This document shows, one piece after another, positions 1 through 12,042 of a stretch of DNA of 64,000 nucleotides (the stretch's first letter is position 1; each line of letters opens with the position of its first letter). The stretch comes from Litoditis marina. Lineage: Eukaryota; Nematoda; Chromadorea; Rhabditida; Rhabditidae. The stretch is taken from assembly GCA_964036275.1 (NCBI GenBank), contig OZ038437.1, positions 20,693,027 to 20,757,026 of the forward strand, in the 5' to 3' direction. The notes under the pieces are model-generated. The model was not told the DNA's origin, made no database searches, and was given only the letters and a program-made list of their open reading frames with translations. Both the position numbers and the translations under genes were made by a program.

Positions 1-909
1 ACAGCAATGAGAATACGGTAGTCTGACATCGTAGCCTCGTCCCACAGTACCACAGTAACTTCACGTAGATCAGCAGCTAAATGGAAAATCTTTGTAGTGA
101 TAAGAAAAGAGAATTCATAATTGTTAATAGACGGTTCTCTTAGTTCTTTTATTTCAATTGAGACATTATTTGTATGTTGTTTCATTTCACGATGTTTTAG
201 TTTGATCTGTTGTCATTCGATTAGAATTTGTGAACTATGACGTATTGAGATCAAACTACAACAAAATCATTGTCTCTCACTATATTGATGTGAACACGTT
301 TTACCTGTTGCACTCTCGAATTGTACTCGACAATTCATTCCTTCCTCAGTAGTCAATGGGATGGAGAATGTCCTATGAGCAGTAGCACCATTAGGAAGAA
401 GAGTGGCGGCAATGCCGGTGTGCGCAACAGTGAGAACCTAAATAGTTTTGAGTGACGACTGAATAGATTCATTTCCATAAAAGTTCTAAATGTTGCAGAT
501 CATTTTGCTTATGCACTGTAGGAGATTGCATAGGAGTAATGAAAACTATAGAGTTGGAATCGTATATTTTTTATGCAGAAATGATAAGTACTATTGCTTT
601 TAGCGATTTTCTTAGTGAAGAATAACTGAAAAATGGTATAAACACTTCATATATCATATATTAAAAAAAATTTCAGTTTTCTCAATAGTTATTCAATTTT
701 AGCAATCAATCACAGTCACACATGTTCATATATTAGAATGAAGATATACTAACCTTGTGACCTTTGGCAATCAAACTGTAGTAGAGAGATTTGTAGACAA
801 ACGTTTTCCCGCAACCACCCGTTCCTTCCAGAAAAAAAGACTCATTCTTCTCATCAACTACCGAAGAAATGATAGTTTGGAAGACTTCCAGTTGTTCAGA
901 GTTCATTTT
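1..909 (-). other. Start of PIF1-type helicase domain of the Helitron gene
   Basis: Exons 909-754, 437-305 and 76-1 encode the first helicase motifs: MNSEQLEVF, Walker A GTGGCGKT, the AHTGIAATLLPNGATAH motif Ia region, and LWDEATM (Walker B). They belong to the PIF1/Rrm3 superfamily 1B helicase found fused to Rep in Helitrons, which unwinds DNA 5' to 3' during strand transfer. The third exon is joined at an acceptor after TTTCCATTTAG (first coding base 76). Splicing 13 bases further upstream would break frame. Confidence 0.88.
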
Positions 910-3900
910 CTAAATTAAATGGTTTACAATAATTTCAAACCAAATCAATATGGTCTTCATGGTGCATACTGTTCTATACAGTTGTGTTGGTATTTTGTTC
1001 TCATAACTTTCTGGTGAAAACACGTAACACGTGCTGATTACTAAGATCAAACTACAATTCAGCTATGGTTGTACTCGATAATACAGCAAAGTAATGCAAG
1101 ATTCTCGGTTTTCGAATTTCGGTTGTTGATCAGGATATATAATCTATAAAATAGATTTTTTGATTTTCATAATAGTAATATTCACCTCAATGCATTTCCT
1201 TTCTTCTCGCGAACACTCTACTGGGTCTACTGTATCAGTCTTGGAATCATCACAAAGTTCAATGGGTCCAGGTAATATTGCCATATTCACTTCTGTAAGA
1301 GATAATACAATTCAGGATATTATTACAAAACTTGGTATTGATTATTTTGACATGTTCGTACAAACTAAAGGAATATTGGGTTAGATAAACGAAGTATTGT
1401 TCTATACCACAGGTTAAATACATATTAAACTACGTCCTAATGGTATTTCATTGTAGCTCACCTGGTAACCCAAGAATAGCTAGTCCACTCCCATGATATC
1501 TCAAGCCAGATTGAATGTGATATAATGCATGTGCCTCCTTCTTTTCATCCGACCAATCCGTTCTGCGCTCACAGAAATCAGCCTAAACATTAGTATTAAA
1601 TTGAGTTTGTAGTTTGGTCTGTTTGTAGTTCAGTCATTTGGAAAGCATACTTTTTCGGTTTTTCTGAAAAATCTTCATAAGAACCAAACAACCCGTCAAA
1701 ATAATGTTTATTGAGTAATGTAATAGGATATAATTGAGAACTCGCCTTGAACATGTTCCATAACTTGAGAGGGTCTTTGACAGCACAGAACAATAGAATT
1801 GTGATGAACATTCTTCTTAGTGCTCTTGGAAGTTGAACCTCAGCAGCTTCTCTCAATGCAAATACCCATTCCAGTTCGCTGGTCATCAGTCCTCGTTGCT
1901 GAAATATTATAGTTGTAATCATTTTTACGTAAACTCATGCAGAGAAATGTTTACTTTTGAATTACTGTTTTTGAATAAGATTATAAATTCATAGTTTCTT
2001 GTGATAGATTTTACGATAGAAAGACCGAACATTGTGAAAAAAATATTCAGTTAATAAGTCATACTGTAGAAGATTACGATAGTATAGAACAAAGTATATT
2101 TAGAGCATTTTCAACTAAGTTAAAGGACTTCTTATTGTGATATACTTGAAAGTTTTCTTTACGTTTTTTTTTTCGAGAGTTGAAAAGAAACATGTTTCCA
2201 GTCGTGATGAGAGTGAAGATATCGAAACAACTGACGAATTGTAAGACTTACTCTACACGCATCCGCAAAGGTGGATAGAACTTGTCCATCTACTGTTCGG
2301 AGAGTTTCAAAGGAAGTAGGGCCAGTCAGATGGGTGACAAGAAGTCGGACAGCAAACTGTTCGAGATTCCGGGGGGATACACTCTTGATACGACCAATGA
2401 TGTGCTCACTGTAATTGAAATAAATGTTTTCATTATAAGTATTATTTCATAGGTAAAAATTAATTTCAAATGGGAATTTAGTTGAAATATACGTTTATGA
2501 GTAATTAATAGTTGTTTTTCATAGTTTTACATAGATGCTTTTTTGTAGTTTGATGCTTTCCCGTTCAAAATTCGTACATTTTGGCATGTATTCAGATCAA
2601 ACTACAACTGATATTCAGTTACTTTCTACAGTTGTGTAACAAAAATAAATAGCACTAAAAAAACATTGAAACTATATTTATGATCCAAATCAATGTTAAC
2701 TTTTTTTAATATTGTTTCACTTACCTATCATCTCTTTTTCTGAAGTGCCATTTGCCTTTGTCGTAGCGGTAGAACTTTGGTAGATCCTTGAATGTGAGTT
2801 CTTTGGCTTTCTGATCCTCAACTGCGTCTGATTGGTTCAATTCGAACCACGCTTTCAATCTGCTCGATACATCTTCTTCTTGAATCTTCCGAAAGGTACT
2901 GGCATGCGCTTCTTCTCCAAATTCAGTGTGAACTGGTTCTTCATCTGGTAGATGAACAAATACTGTGATCACATTATGTGAGGAGCGGTGTCGAGGTTGG
3001 CCCATCAAGTCCCATGCAGCTTCATTTGCGGTACAGACTCTCATATCTTCTATCATAGCGACTTCATCGTAGACCATGACTGGCTTGCCAGAGGGATCGC
3101 GCCTGAAATTGTTCATATATTCAAGTATAGAGATTGTATTTGTATACTGAAATCGATCACTTTTTTTGTTAGAGTCTCACGTCAATTCATACTCGAAATT
3201 CCGAACAAATGTTCAACATCTTTATGTTTTCTCTACGTTTTCATTTTCTATCAAAAATGATCATAATTTAAAGAGAAACACTTTATTATAGTTTGCGAGT
3301 AAATTCGGTAAAATCAAAGAACGTTTTCTAATAACTGAGTGTTTTGAAAAATATGAACTCACAGTGGGACTTTGTTGGCGCGCAGACTGTCTTCCACTTC
3401 CTTCTTCCTTTCTGCTATCACTCCCTTCGGAATTTTCAGTGTCTTGGGAAGAAGCATGTGGCCATCTGACGTCATCTGGTCGGGCTCAACACAGCTGTCA
3501 GGAGTGCTTGTGATGGCTTCCACCAACACCCTGTCGAACCCCTTGAAGAGATATTTAAAAATGTACTTGAGTACACGAAGAGAAGAGATGATCTCGATGT
3601 TCATGTGACATTCGTATTTCCCCAGCAGTTCCAGATTGTGGGGGACCACATGCCTGTTGTCCGCCCGAACTTCCATTCCGTCCACTTTTTTCATACAGTA
3701 CTCTCCATTGTCCCTTCTTCTCAACTGTGGGTACTGTCGATCATCTATTTGCGTAGTCTCATTGTGTTTCTTGGGATAACGTTTCGAACATTCCTCCCAA
3801 TGTTTCTTCTTTCCTTTCTGGCAATAGGCATTCGGGTTGTTTTCACACGGGGTGTGGATCATGAACTTTTCCACCAAGTTGCGCAGTCTGACCATTTCCT

Positions 3901-6900
3901 CGTAGTTGGGGTCAGAAGGGTCAGGAATCACTGGCAGTTCAGCTTGGCAGACACGATCCACTTCAGAAGCGGTTCGGATAGGATTCTTCAGGGCAATGAT
4001 GATGTGAGCATGAGGTGGTCCTCTTTGTTGAAACTCAATGCTCAATGTCCACCATTTGACCTCTCCGAAGAGCCCTAGAAATGATATTTCCAATACATAC
4101 TCGTTATATTAATTTTGTTAGGTAAGTTCATTACTTAAGGACTTATCATTTCAAAATATGCTCATTGAGAATGGATAAACAGTTGTTTAACTGAAAAACA
4201 TCGTTATCTGAAATGCCGTTCGATTTGTTACCATACCAGATTTTTATCTCGTTTGGAATGAATTTTGATCAGACTACAAACTACAATAAAACAGTGTATA
4301 GGTACCTGATTATTCATTCTTTCTAGTTTGTATATTTTATTGCATTTATTATCTCGTTCAAAAAGAGTTCTGATCAAACTACAAACTACGTCAGAATAGT
4401 GAACAAGTATCTGTTTATTCAATCTTTTTAATAAGCCTACTAATGCAAAAAGTAACACTTTTCCCGACTTTTTCATTTTTGTGTGCAATTTGCAAAATTA
4501 CAGTAACACACCTCCTCTTCTTTTTCCATCCTTTCCTTTTTTCCCTATAACATCATCCAAGTGAGCATCTAGTTTCTTCAGAAAGACCTCATTGACAAGA
4601 AATGGATTATCTTCCCACGTTGTACCGGGAGCCAGATTATCCTGCAAGTTTTATTGATTGAAATTGGAGAATTTTGATGTTTATTTTTCTCAACGTGTTA
4701 AAATATTTTAAATAATCATAAATGGTTCATATTAAGAATTACTCACCGTTATTTCTTTCCAATGAACATTTGCTGTAAATGTGTCGAATATGTCAGGTTT
4801 ATCCACGTTTGCCATTGCCACAGTATCTTCAAATAGTCGTTGTTGGTGACGTGGCGATCCTGGTACAGAAGCGGGTACTGAAGTCACAGCTCCAATCATT
4901 ATTCCTTTCTTGTCACACCTCTTCTGATAATATTCGAGAAACGTCTTCCTAAATAGTTATTAATAAACTTCTATCATTGAATTCGAATCAGTAATATCTG
5001 ACTTACATAGTAATCGAGGAGTTCAAATTACAAAATTTGTTTCTAGTTAGTAATATCAAGAAGTTGGAAAGACGCAAAAATGTAACAAATTATATACTTC
5101 TAGCGTTAATTTTGATTCAATGTTAACTGTCTTTCTTAGTAGTTGAAAAGTTCAAACTACAAAACGTGTTTAGTTGTCAAGAACATTGTCAAGAAGTCCA
5201 TCAATATGTTACAACTTTTCGATAATACACTTATTTATGCTTGTATATTTTCGAAAAAAAAGGATAATTACTTACTTGAGACTTGTGAGATACTGAGTGT
5301 GATGTTTTCTGATCATTGTTGCCCGGGTGCAATGTATTCGTGTATCCATGTCAATAGTGTGAAACTGTCCGAGCTTTCTGGCAGCCGCAAAACGAGAACG
5401 GAACCTCTTCCGTCTTTGATTGATATAGAGGCCGTATTCACGGAAAGACACGAAATCACGATGTTTCTGTAATTAAGCTATATACAACTGATTATTTGAT
5501 AGTTTATGATTTTGTTAACAACACAGAACAATTCTCAACTAATTTCAAAATGTATAAGCATCAAGCTGCAGAAATATTGAAATGACATAGTTTTGTTTAC
5601 TTCTTGTATTCTACTAATCAATTCCTAATTCTTTTTCAGAATTATTCAGATTTGGAATTTTTGGTATACGACATCTATTAAATTGAGGTATGCAGGAAAT
5701 TTGCAAATGTTGCTGTTGTTTAAGCTGAAGTAAGTTGTTTAAGCTGAAGTAAGAAACCTTTTCCAAGTTTGAGCATTCTGCACTATCAGGATTGTTATCT
5801 GGATCCTTCGAAGTGGAACACTGAAATTGAAATTTGAAAGAAACACCTAGTTTCACCAGTGAAAACAACTCGGAACTTTAGCAACTTTATTGTAACGATT
5901 AAAAACGCGGCCTAAAAGGATGGATTTCTGTCTTTCCTATTTTTGTAGTTTGGTTCCAATGCTATTCAGTTACGATATACGTTTACTTCGTGTATAAATC
6001 TAGAACCTAGTTATACCTAATATGCGAATAAATGTTTCACCTCGGATTCTGTAGTGTGAGTCTCACTTCTATCGACTTCTTCTTCCTTTTCAGAACAACT
6101 CTGAAAGAAAGTATATACTTAGTTTGTCGTACAACTACATATTTTTTAGTACAAATTTGTGAAAAAGTTGTGGTTGTTTTATTTATATAAAATATTATGC
6201 AGTTTGCAATACTTTTTGATTTTGAAAATAAAACAAAAGTGGTCAATTTTAAGTGAGAAATGATTGAATATATACTCAAAAGCACAGTATTTATAGGTCA
6301 GTTGTTATTTATTGAACATGATTCTTAATTTTCGGTTCGAATCAATATCGTCAATTAATTTACCTCTCCACTGTCGTCATCCAAATCAGCAACCATTTCC
6401 ACATTTACATGCACATTTGTGTTCTCTCTAACTTCTTCACCAGGTTGAAGTTGTGGATAGACTTCTCCATCTCGTTCTACGAATCGAACTACATCAAGAA
6501 CCGATTCTTCTTCCAATGTTGTATGCTGTAAAACTCATATCAACAGTTTCATATACTTCATTATTCATCAGGGTGAACTCACACTTATTCAAATTGAACA
6601 AACAAAAACATGCGTACTCAAAAGCACAGTACTCAGAATAATTGACATACTTGAAAACATAATAATATAGGTTTCCAAAAATTAAATAAAATATAGTTGT
6701 TCATTATTCTAACTATTTCGTTCTCTGCTTTTTAATAGTTTTGTAGTTTTTGAAACAATATGAATGTAACTTTATGTACTACAAAAGTAGTCAACAGAAA
6801 ATTGTTCACCTGTATAAGCTGCTGGTCATAGTAATCTTTCTGTGCATTCTCATCTACTTCAGCGTCTGATTCTTCAAGATCAAGATTTGAATCACTGAAA

Positions 6901-9900
6901 ATATATTTACAGTATACAAATATAATGTATTATTTGAAAACATATAACGACATGACTTGTAAAAGTTTGTAAGTTAATAAATGCACTCACCTGATATAGA
7001 TTGAAACTTTTTTGCTGTGCATATTAGCGTTTACAATCAACTTCCAGATATTCATAAAACTATCAATTGAATGCGAACGTTTATATTTCAAATAAATTAC
7101 TTTTCTGAAGGAACATAAAATCAACTTTCACATATTTATAAAGCTATTAATTGAATACGAACGTTTATATCTCAAATAGATTACCTCTCTGAAGGAACAT
7201 AAAGAGAATGTTCTTCATGGTCTGAATCCCACAGTGCAGCTTCATCCGGATGAACAGTTGCGTATTCTTGTAAACGTGCGTGGAATCCTTGTTTCTTATC
7301 CTTAGCAACCGGATACATCCGATTTTTCCAACCAGATTCACCATGAGGAAACAGTAACGGATAGCATAATGGATCGATTTCTTTCATCCAAGGGAAAATG
7401 GGACGGGCTTCATGGGGACCACGTTTCGGATAGATTATCATGCCAGGATAATGGATATCTTGTTCAACAGATGCGTCATAGAATATACTGACAAAATCCT
7501 TAGAATCAACTGTAGTTTTGTAGATTCCGGGATGATTCTGTAACAAAACCTATGAAAACAAATATAGCATGTGCTTCTTCAAAGTAAGTTTGTACAGTGC
7601 GTATTATTCTATCTGGTTGTGTTTATAGTTTAATTATTTGTTTTTTTGGTCGAAAATCATAAATTATGACATAATCAAAGTTTAAACTACAATCTACCTA
7701 TACCACTTTTATACTCCACAATGAAGAAAATAAGCCTGCAATATTCATTGGCACGCGGCCAAGTCTCAGTAGAAATGATAAGAACTATACAAACATTATT
7801 CGAAGAAAATAGCCTGCTTCGTTGCCTTTTTCATGCAAGCAAGAATCAATTCTATAAGTTATATTCTTAGTTTTAAGTAAACTGTCTCACCCCTCTTAGA
7901 TCTTTCTTGTCCATGTTTTTCGTATCCACAATTCGTAACCGTAAATGCTCGGGGTTTTTGCCAATGCTTTCCGCTTCTTTCATCAAATCACCCATGGTCT
8001 TATACATATTCGAGAAACGATTGTGTATTGTCATACAAGCAGTAATTTCAGCGATGGTCTGAATATATTCAATTCTAATTGTTTAATTAATATAAATTTC
8101 GTGTTGAGATTAAACTACAAATAATATTGAACTACAAAGTTTCATGAATTCTTGTGTTATTCATTATTTCATCCACTCAAAACGTAATAATCAGGTAGTA
8201 TTAGGTCATATCAAACTCTGATAAGTGGTGATAAACTTTTTAGGCTTATTTAGTATTGATTTCAAAATGAGATCAAACTACAAATAATATTGAACTGCAT
8301 GAGTTTTATGATGAATGATTTTATCTATCTTTGCAAAATACTGAAAGTAAAGATGAACAATGCCAAAATACTTACTTGCTGTTTTACGGTGTCACAGAAG
8401 GAATTGTTGAATCGAAGTTCCGCTGCTTTTTGATCATCGTACAAATAGTAATTACCAAATTTCGGATATTTAGAATTACGTGGTAGAGCAGCAGAAGTGA
8501 AATGTCGCATTGTTCCCTTGATTTTCGCCACCTATAATAACGTTTTATAGATATAAATTCTTCTGCTCCATTATACTCGTATTTCAATTCATCCCATATT
8601 GAAGTGTTTCAACAATTTTGCTGTGTATTTACTTCAAGTGATGGTCAGATTTTTTCAGAAGTGAAAATTAAAACACAAAATAGTATAATTCTGACCTGTG
8701 CTCCAAACTGAGATACTTGTAGGCGATGATATTGGATTGAAGCAAAAGAGAAAAGAGAATTGTAGACGCAAATATCCTTCAGAAATTCTCCTCTTCCATG
8801 ATGTCTGATATCGAATAGATAGGAATATAGTGGCTCTGGCATCTTGGGAAAGGGTGGAACAAAAACTCTTCCATTGGAACAACAGATCCGAGCACCAGGT
8901 AAATGTAGGGCACCGCAAAACGGACATTCATTGGTCATTTCTCCGAGAAAGTGGGGAGGAAAGAATCCTGAAAAATCAATTATAAGTTGATATAGCATAA
9001 TATCAACTTTTCAAATAACATACACCACTTAATAAATAGTTATTCGTACTATTACTGAACTTTTTCAACGATTTCTGTACAAAATCTCAAGTTTGTTCGA
9101 GCATTAGAAAAACTCATTTTTTCCGATTATATGGATAGTTTTTCTTGTTACAATAAACATGAAAAATGGAAATATACTATGTCTTCCAATCGTGTTTGTA
9201 TGATTCAAGTAGTTTAATGAATAGAGTAATTATTTTTGATTTGTAGTTTGATATGTGAAACGTGAAATAAAACGTTAAACACAGTATAAAACATTTAACT
9301 CACTGAGGGAATGAGGCATTTCATTGTCACTGTCACTGTTGGGAGGGCTAGATACGATATTGTGAATATATTTCTTTTGTCGCTTTGCATGTTTCGTTCT
9401 CTCAGCTGGCGTGCTTGGATGATCCTCTCTCCAATTTTTTTGTCTTTCTGCATCAGTTGTGTCTTCTTCTGGGTGCTCCTCTCTGTATATTTTCTGTCTC
9501 TCTGGATGGGTAATATCTTCTCCTGGGTGTTCTTTTCTGTACAGTTTTTGTCGATCTGGATGAGTAATATCTGCTTCTGGATGTTCATCTCTCCATTCCC
9601 TTTGTCTTTTCGGATGAGTGGGGTCTTCGTTTGGATGTTTTTTTCTGTACGTTCGATTGCTCTTGGAATGAACTTGATGAAGACGTTGTTCTTCAGTGCC
9701 AGTCAAATTCACTGTAAATATACGGATTGGGAGCTCACAGGCATTATTGAACGTCTTAATGAAAATTGTAATAGAAACTCTAGAATGAAATTTCATTTTC
9801 TTCAATTAAGATTAACGGAAAATTGGTTGTACTTCAAAGTTTATAGAATATAAAACTGTATATGACAGGAACGAATCGCTATTCTTGTTCAGAATCCTCA

Positions 9901-11506
9901 CTATTTGTGTTAACATTAAATTCGATACTGCTCGATTATACAAACCTATCGTTTTCCATTTTTCTAGAGTGCCAGGGGGGATGTAATCTTCGGAAGGACT
10001 GTCAGCATCAGGTTCTTGTGGCATTGGTGCTTAATAAATAAAATCGTTTGTTAGTCATTTAGGAATTGGTTTTTGAAATATCAAATTAAATTTTGATCAG
10101 AAAACTGCTATGTTACATACATTCATACTAAATACATTTTATATGGATAAGCACACTATACACAATAGTTCATGCAATTACCTGTAGAAGTAGAAGGTTC
10201 ACACTCCATTTCATCTGTCTTTTTCGGCTGGTCTGTGTTTTTCGGCTGGTCCTTCTTCTTACGCGTACTACCTAATTTCCTCGAGAAGTAATCTAGAACA
10301 ATGAATTATTTTCTTTATATTACATACAAAAGATAGGTACACCGTATTTATCTGTATGCGAACCTTCACACTTTGATGTTTCGAGTTACGTTTTGTGTGG
10401 TGTGAGTGTGTGTGAGAGAAAATGAATGCGTTCACAGTGTTAAGGAAATATATATTACCTTTAACTATGTTGTCTTTCTTCTTTCCCGGGATATATTCGT
10501 CACTTGATGATGATTCATCTAAAAATTTTGATTTTCAGAAACAAGTTTAGCAAACATAATTAAATGGGCATAAATTGAAGTTTCATTTTCAAAGTTTCAT
10601 TAATGAGTTTTGACTTGTATTCATCCGCATTTTTTTATGCTGATACCTTATTTTATAAAATGTTTGAGAAAATTTTCACCAAATTCAAGTTATCCAATCA
10701 TTCTAATGTTCGAATTTGTACAATGAGAATTTAAATACACTTGATTATAACTATATATACTATACCTTTGTTGGGTGAGTTGGTATGAGCGGGCGGAGGT
10801 TCTTTTGTACTTTTTCTTTTACAACCAATCTTCTCAAGGAAACCTATAACTTCATCAAATTATATTAATTTATTTCAAATAGACTATTCACTCAAATTGA
10901 GTTGAATTCACAGTATTTGATACGAAAGACAATTACGAAATACAAAACAATTCAACCATCTTTACTAAATTGTTGTCATAATATAAATTCAACTACTGAA
11001 TTTCTGTTCCATTTGATACCTTTATAAATTACTCTCAATCACTTTCAGACTTCTCATGAAAAAGAATTAACTAATGAATTGAAACATGATTCCATACCTT
11101 TCTTAGAAGTAGATGGAGCAGTTTCATTATCCTCTGTTTTTATTCCTTTTTCACCTCCCTTCTTCACAATAGACTGTCGTAAACTTTTCCATCTCCGGTA
11201 AATACCTTAAATATTTTCTGTCAGGAATCTAATTGAACTAATATTGAATCAGATAAATTTGTTTTCCACATAACATTAACATTATCGTTCTTCAATTATC
11301 GAAAACATTTTCTCAGAAATGTACAAATATTGATATGTACCTGGCTGTTCAGATTCGTCTTTTTTTTCTTCTTCTTCTTCTTCTTGTTCTTCTTCTTGTT
11401 CTCCTTCCTCTTTGTTTTCTTCCTCTTCCTTTTTCTCTTCCTCTTCCTGATCCGATGTTTTCTTTTTTTTTCGTCCCCGCAGACTTTTCATTCGTTTGAA
11501 TACCAT
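1..11506 (-). CDS. Helitron Rep/PIF1-helicase transposase, 3' end beyond window
   Basis: This is a rolling-circle transposase gene read on the minus strand. Exons from 5' to 3': 11506-11341, 11205-11098, 10843-10766, 10518-10459, 10292-10182, 10029-9946, 9711-9304, 8967-8696, 8531-8376, 8058-7891, 7549-7185, 6894-6810, 6525-6364, 6100-6041, 5820-5758, 5466-5276, 4948-4747, 4641-4512, 4074-3363, 3102-2725, 2408-2252, 1898-1651, 1562-1462, 1292-1186, 909-754, 437-305 and 76-1. All phases agree, giving about 1,645 codons in the window. Domain order: acidic leader (residues ~17-55), 18-residue repeats (~234-305), Cys-rich segment (~353), Rep domain (HUH ~978-980, tyrosines ~1127 and ~1131), and a PIF1-like helicase with GTGGCGKT at ~1553 and WDEA at ~1632. 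This order is characteristic of Helitron proteins. The first two ORFs of the leader may include species-specific low-complexity sequence. The exons at 1562 and 76 use acceptors chosen because they keep frame. No stop or frameshift is seen. The remaining helicase motifs lie beyond the left edge. Confidence 0.9.
3363..5466 (-). other. Rep (HUH endonuclease) domain of the Helitron gene
   Basis: Four exons (5466-5276, 4948-4747, 4641-4512, 4074-3363) form the Helitron-like N / Rep domain. The segment SPRHQQRLFEDTVAMANV with DIFDTFTANVHW is the conserved start. GPPHAHIII holds the HUH metal-binding pair at residues ~978-980. KYIFKYLFKG supplies two tyrosines four residues apart (~1127 and ~1131), the spacing of the catalytic pair in active Helitrons. 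These residues nick DNA and form the covalent 5' link. All key residues are present, so nicking activity is plausible. Confidence 0.9.
4241..4428. repeat. Intronic duplication, 105-bp offset
   Basis: Positions ~4241-4324 and ~4346-4428 are diverged copies. Both share ATCTCGTT, then TGATCA-ACTACAAACTAC, then a TATTCA-TCTTT end. They lie in the intron before the Rep exon and each carries a copy of the ATCAAACTACAA-type motif. Confidence 0.75.
5716..5753. repeat. Perfect 19-bp tandem duplication next to a splice donor
   Basis: TTGTTTAAGCTGAAGTAAG is present twice in direct succession at 5716-5734 and 5735-5753, just inside the intron that begins at 5757 on the minus strand. Confidence 0.9.
7035..7202. 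repeat. 84-bp tandem duplication spanning a splice donor
   Basis: Positions 7035-7118 and 7119-7202 are two imperfect copies with an exact 84-bp offset. The copy at 7119-7202 includes the end of exon 11 and its donor (exon ends 7185). The other copy carries a decayed version of the same exon end and donor inside the intron. Confidence 0.85.
8106..8308. repeat. Two copies of a ~35-bp intronic sequence
   Basis: GAGATYAAACTACAAATAA followed by TATTGAACT occurs at 8106 and again at 8269, within one intron of the Helitron gene. The copies then diverge. Confidence 0.75.
8696..8967 (-). other. Exon 8 of the Helitron gene: Cys-rich zinc-finger-like segment
   Basis: Residues ~339-429. A cluster with cysteines spaced C-P-F-C-G-A then I-C-C, reading NECPFCGALHLPGARICC, stands before the Rep domain. 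This C-x2-C pattern followed by 'Y-x-F-D-I-R' type sequence is the usual N-terminal zinc-finger-like region of Helitron transposases, thought to contact DNA. The next exon (8531-8376) continues with VAKIKGTMRHF, the conserved stretch that follows it in the family. Confidence 0.8.
9304..9711 (-). other. Exon 7 of the Helitron gene: 18-residue tandem repeat
   Basis: This exon encodes residues ~203-338. It has four clear repeats of about 18 residues, of the form T-H-P-x-R-Q-K-x-[YW]-R-x-E-H-P-x-E-D-[IT], and a fifth, weaker one before them. The repeats are highly charged. Similar R/E/H-rich repeats occur before the Rep domain in some Helitron proteins, where they may form helices or bind nucleic acid, but I infer this and cannot confirm it here. 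An open frame on the plus strand over the same stretch is only its antisense shadow. Confidence 0.8.
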
Positions 11507-11520
11507 GTTCTCTAAAAACC
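11507..11520 (-). promoter_or_regulatory. Probable trans-splice acceptor before the Helitron ATG
   Basis: On the minus strand TTTTTAG is followed by AGAAC and then ATG. A T-rich acceptor five bases before the initiator codon, with no obvious coding exon upstream, is the usual layout of spliced-leader addition in nematodes. An untranslated upstream exon is the alternative. Confidence 0.55.
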
Positions 11521-12042
11521 ATTTAAAACAAGAAGATTTGTTGTTTTTTAGATTCAGACACTATATGTATTTTCCCATATTCGAAGTTTGAACGATAAAT
11601 TTAATAACAAAGTTATTTTCACATAATTCTAATTCTGAATGAAAGAATCCTCAATGAGAAATTAAAAGTAGAATTTTATAATATTTTGATCGTTCGGCAC
11701 AACTAATAGAACTAAACATACTGACTTCTTAACCAACTGCTTCGAGAGAATACTTGATCGAAAATGATTCAGTTCTAATGGTTTTCACGTGTACTGTTTT
11801 CACGTAAATGAAAGTTTTCCGAATAGAACCAATATAAACGGTATAAAATAGAAAAGAAAGATATTGATCAAATGGGGAGCATATCAGCTTTATGCGTTGT
11901 GGGTCTATTGTTATAAACCCCCTTTGTTCAACAAATCAAACTACAAAACAGACAAATTATGTCTACATTTATGGAATTTTTAAAACTCATATAATTAGGT
12001 TTACAATGAATATCTGTAATATTTCTCAAACATCTGTCATCC
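11512..12042. other. 5' flank between the Helitron gene and the array
   Basis: AT-rich sequence with no open frame of note. It holds one ATCAAACTACAA copy near 11,934. If the Helitron gene is not trans-spliced, its promoter and any 5' untranslated exon would be here. I see no hairpin/CTAG terminus belonging to the Helitron itself. Confidence 0.5.

Larger units (their letters stand above)
249..11945. repeat. Dispersed 12-mer ATCAAACTACAA in introns of the Helitron gene
   Basis: The exact 12-mer is found at about 250, 1046, 2596, 4373, 8272 and 11,934 on the plus strand and, as its complement, at 2543 and 9241. One-base variants lie at about 1607, 4267, 5943 and 8108. All exact copies are in introns or in the 5' flank, never in an exon. 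Confidence 0.8.

Noticed and set aside
1..100. Apparent phase mismatch at the last helicase exon (start at 89)
   Set aside because: The acceptor TTTCCATTTAG, with coding from 76, fits the phase and the family sequence.
1462..1650. Apparent frame break between exons ending 1651 and starting 1582
   Set aside because: An acceptor 20 bases further on (GTGAGCGCAG, exon from 1562) restores the phase, so no frameshift is needed.
3372..4078. Open frames on the plus strand opposite the Rep exon
   Set aside because: They are antisense shadows. The minus strand carries the HUH and tyrosine motifs.
5143..5472. 109-codon plus-strand frame at 5.1-5.5 kb
   Set aside because: It overlaps the antisense of the exon 5276-5466, which fits the Helitron Rep start and has proper splice sites.
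9311..9853. 180-codon plus-strand frame rich in F/W/S
   Set aside because: It is the antisense of the 18-residue repeat exon. Its regularity comes from that repeat.
11330..11515. Phe/Leu-rich plus-strand frame resembling a membrane protein
   Set aside because: It is the antisense of the Glu/Lys-rich first exon of the Helitron gene.
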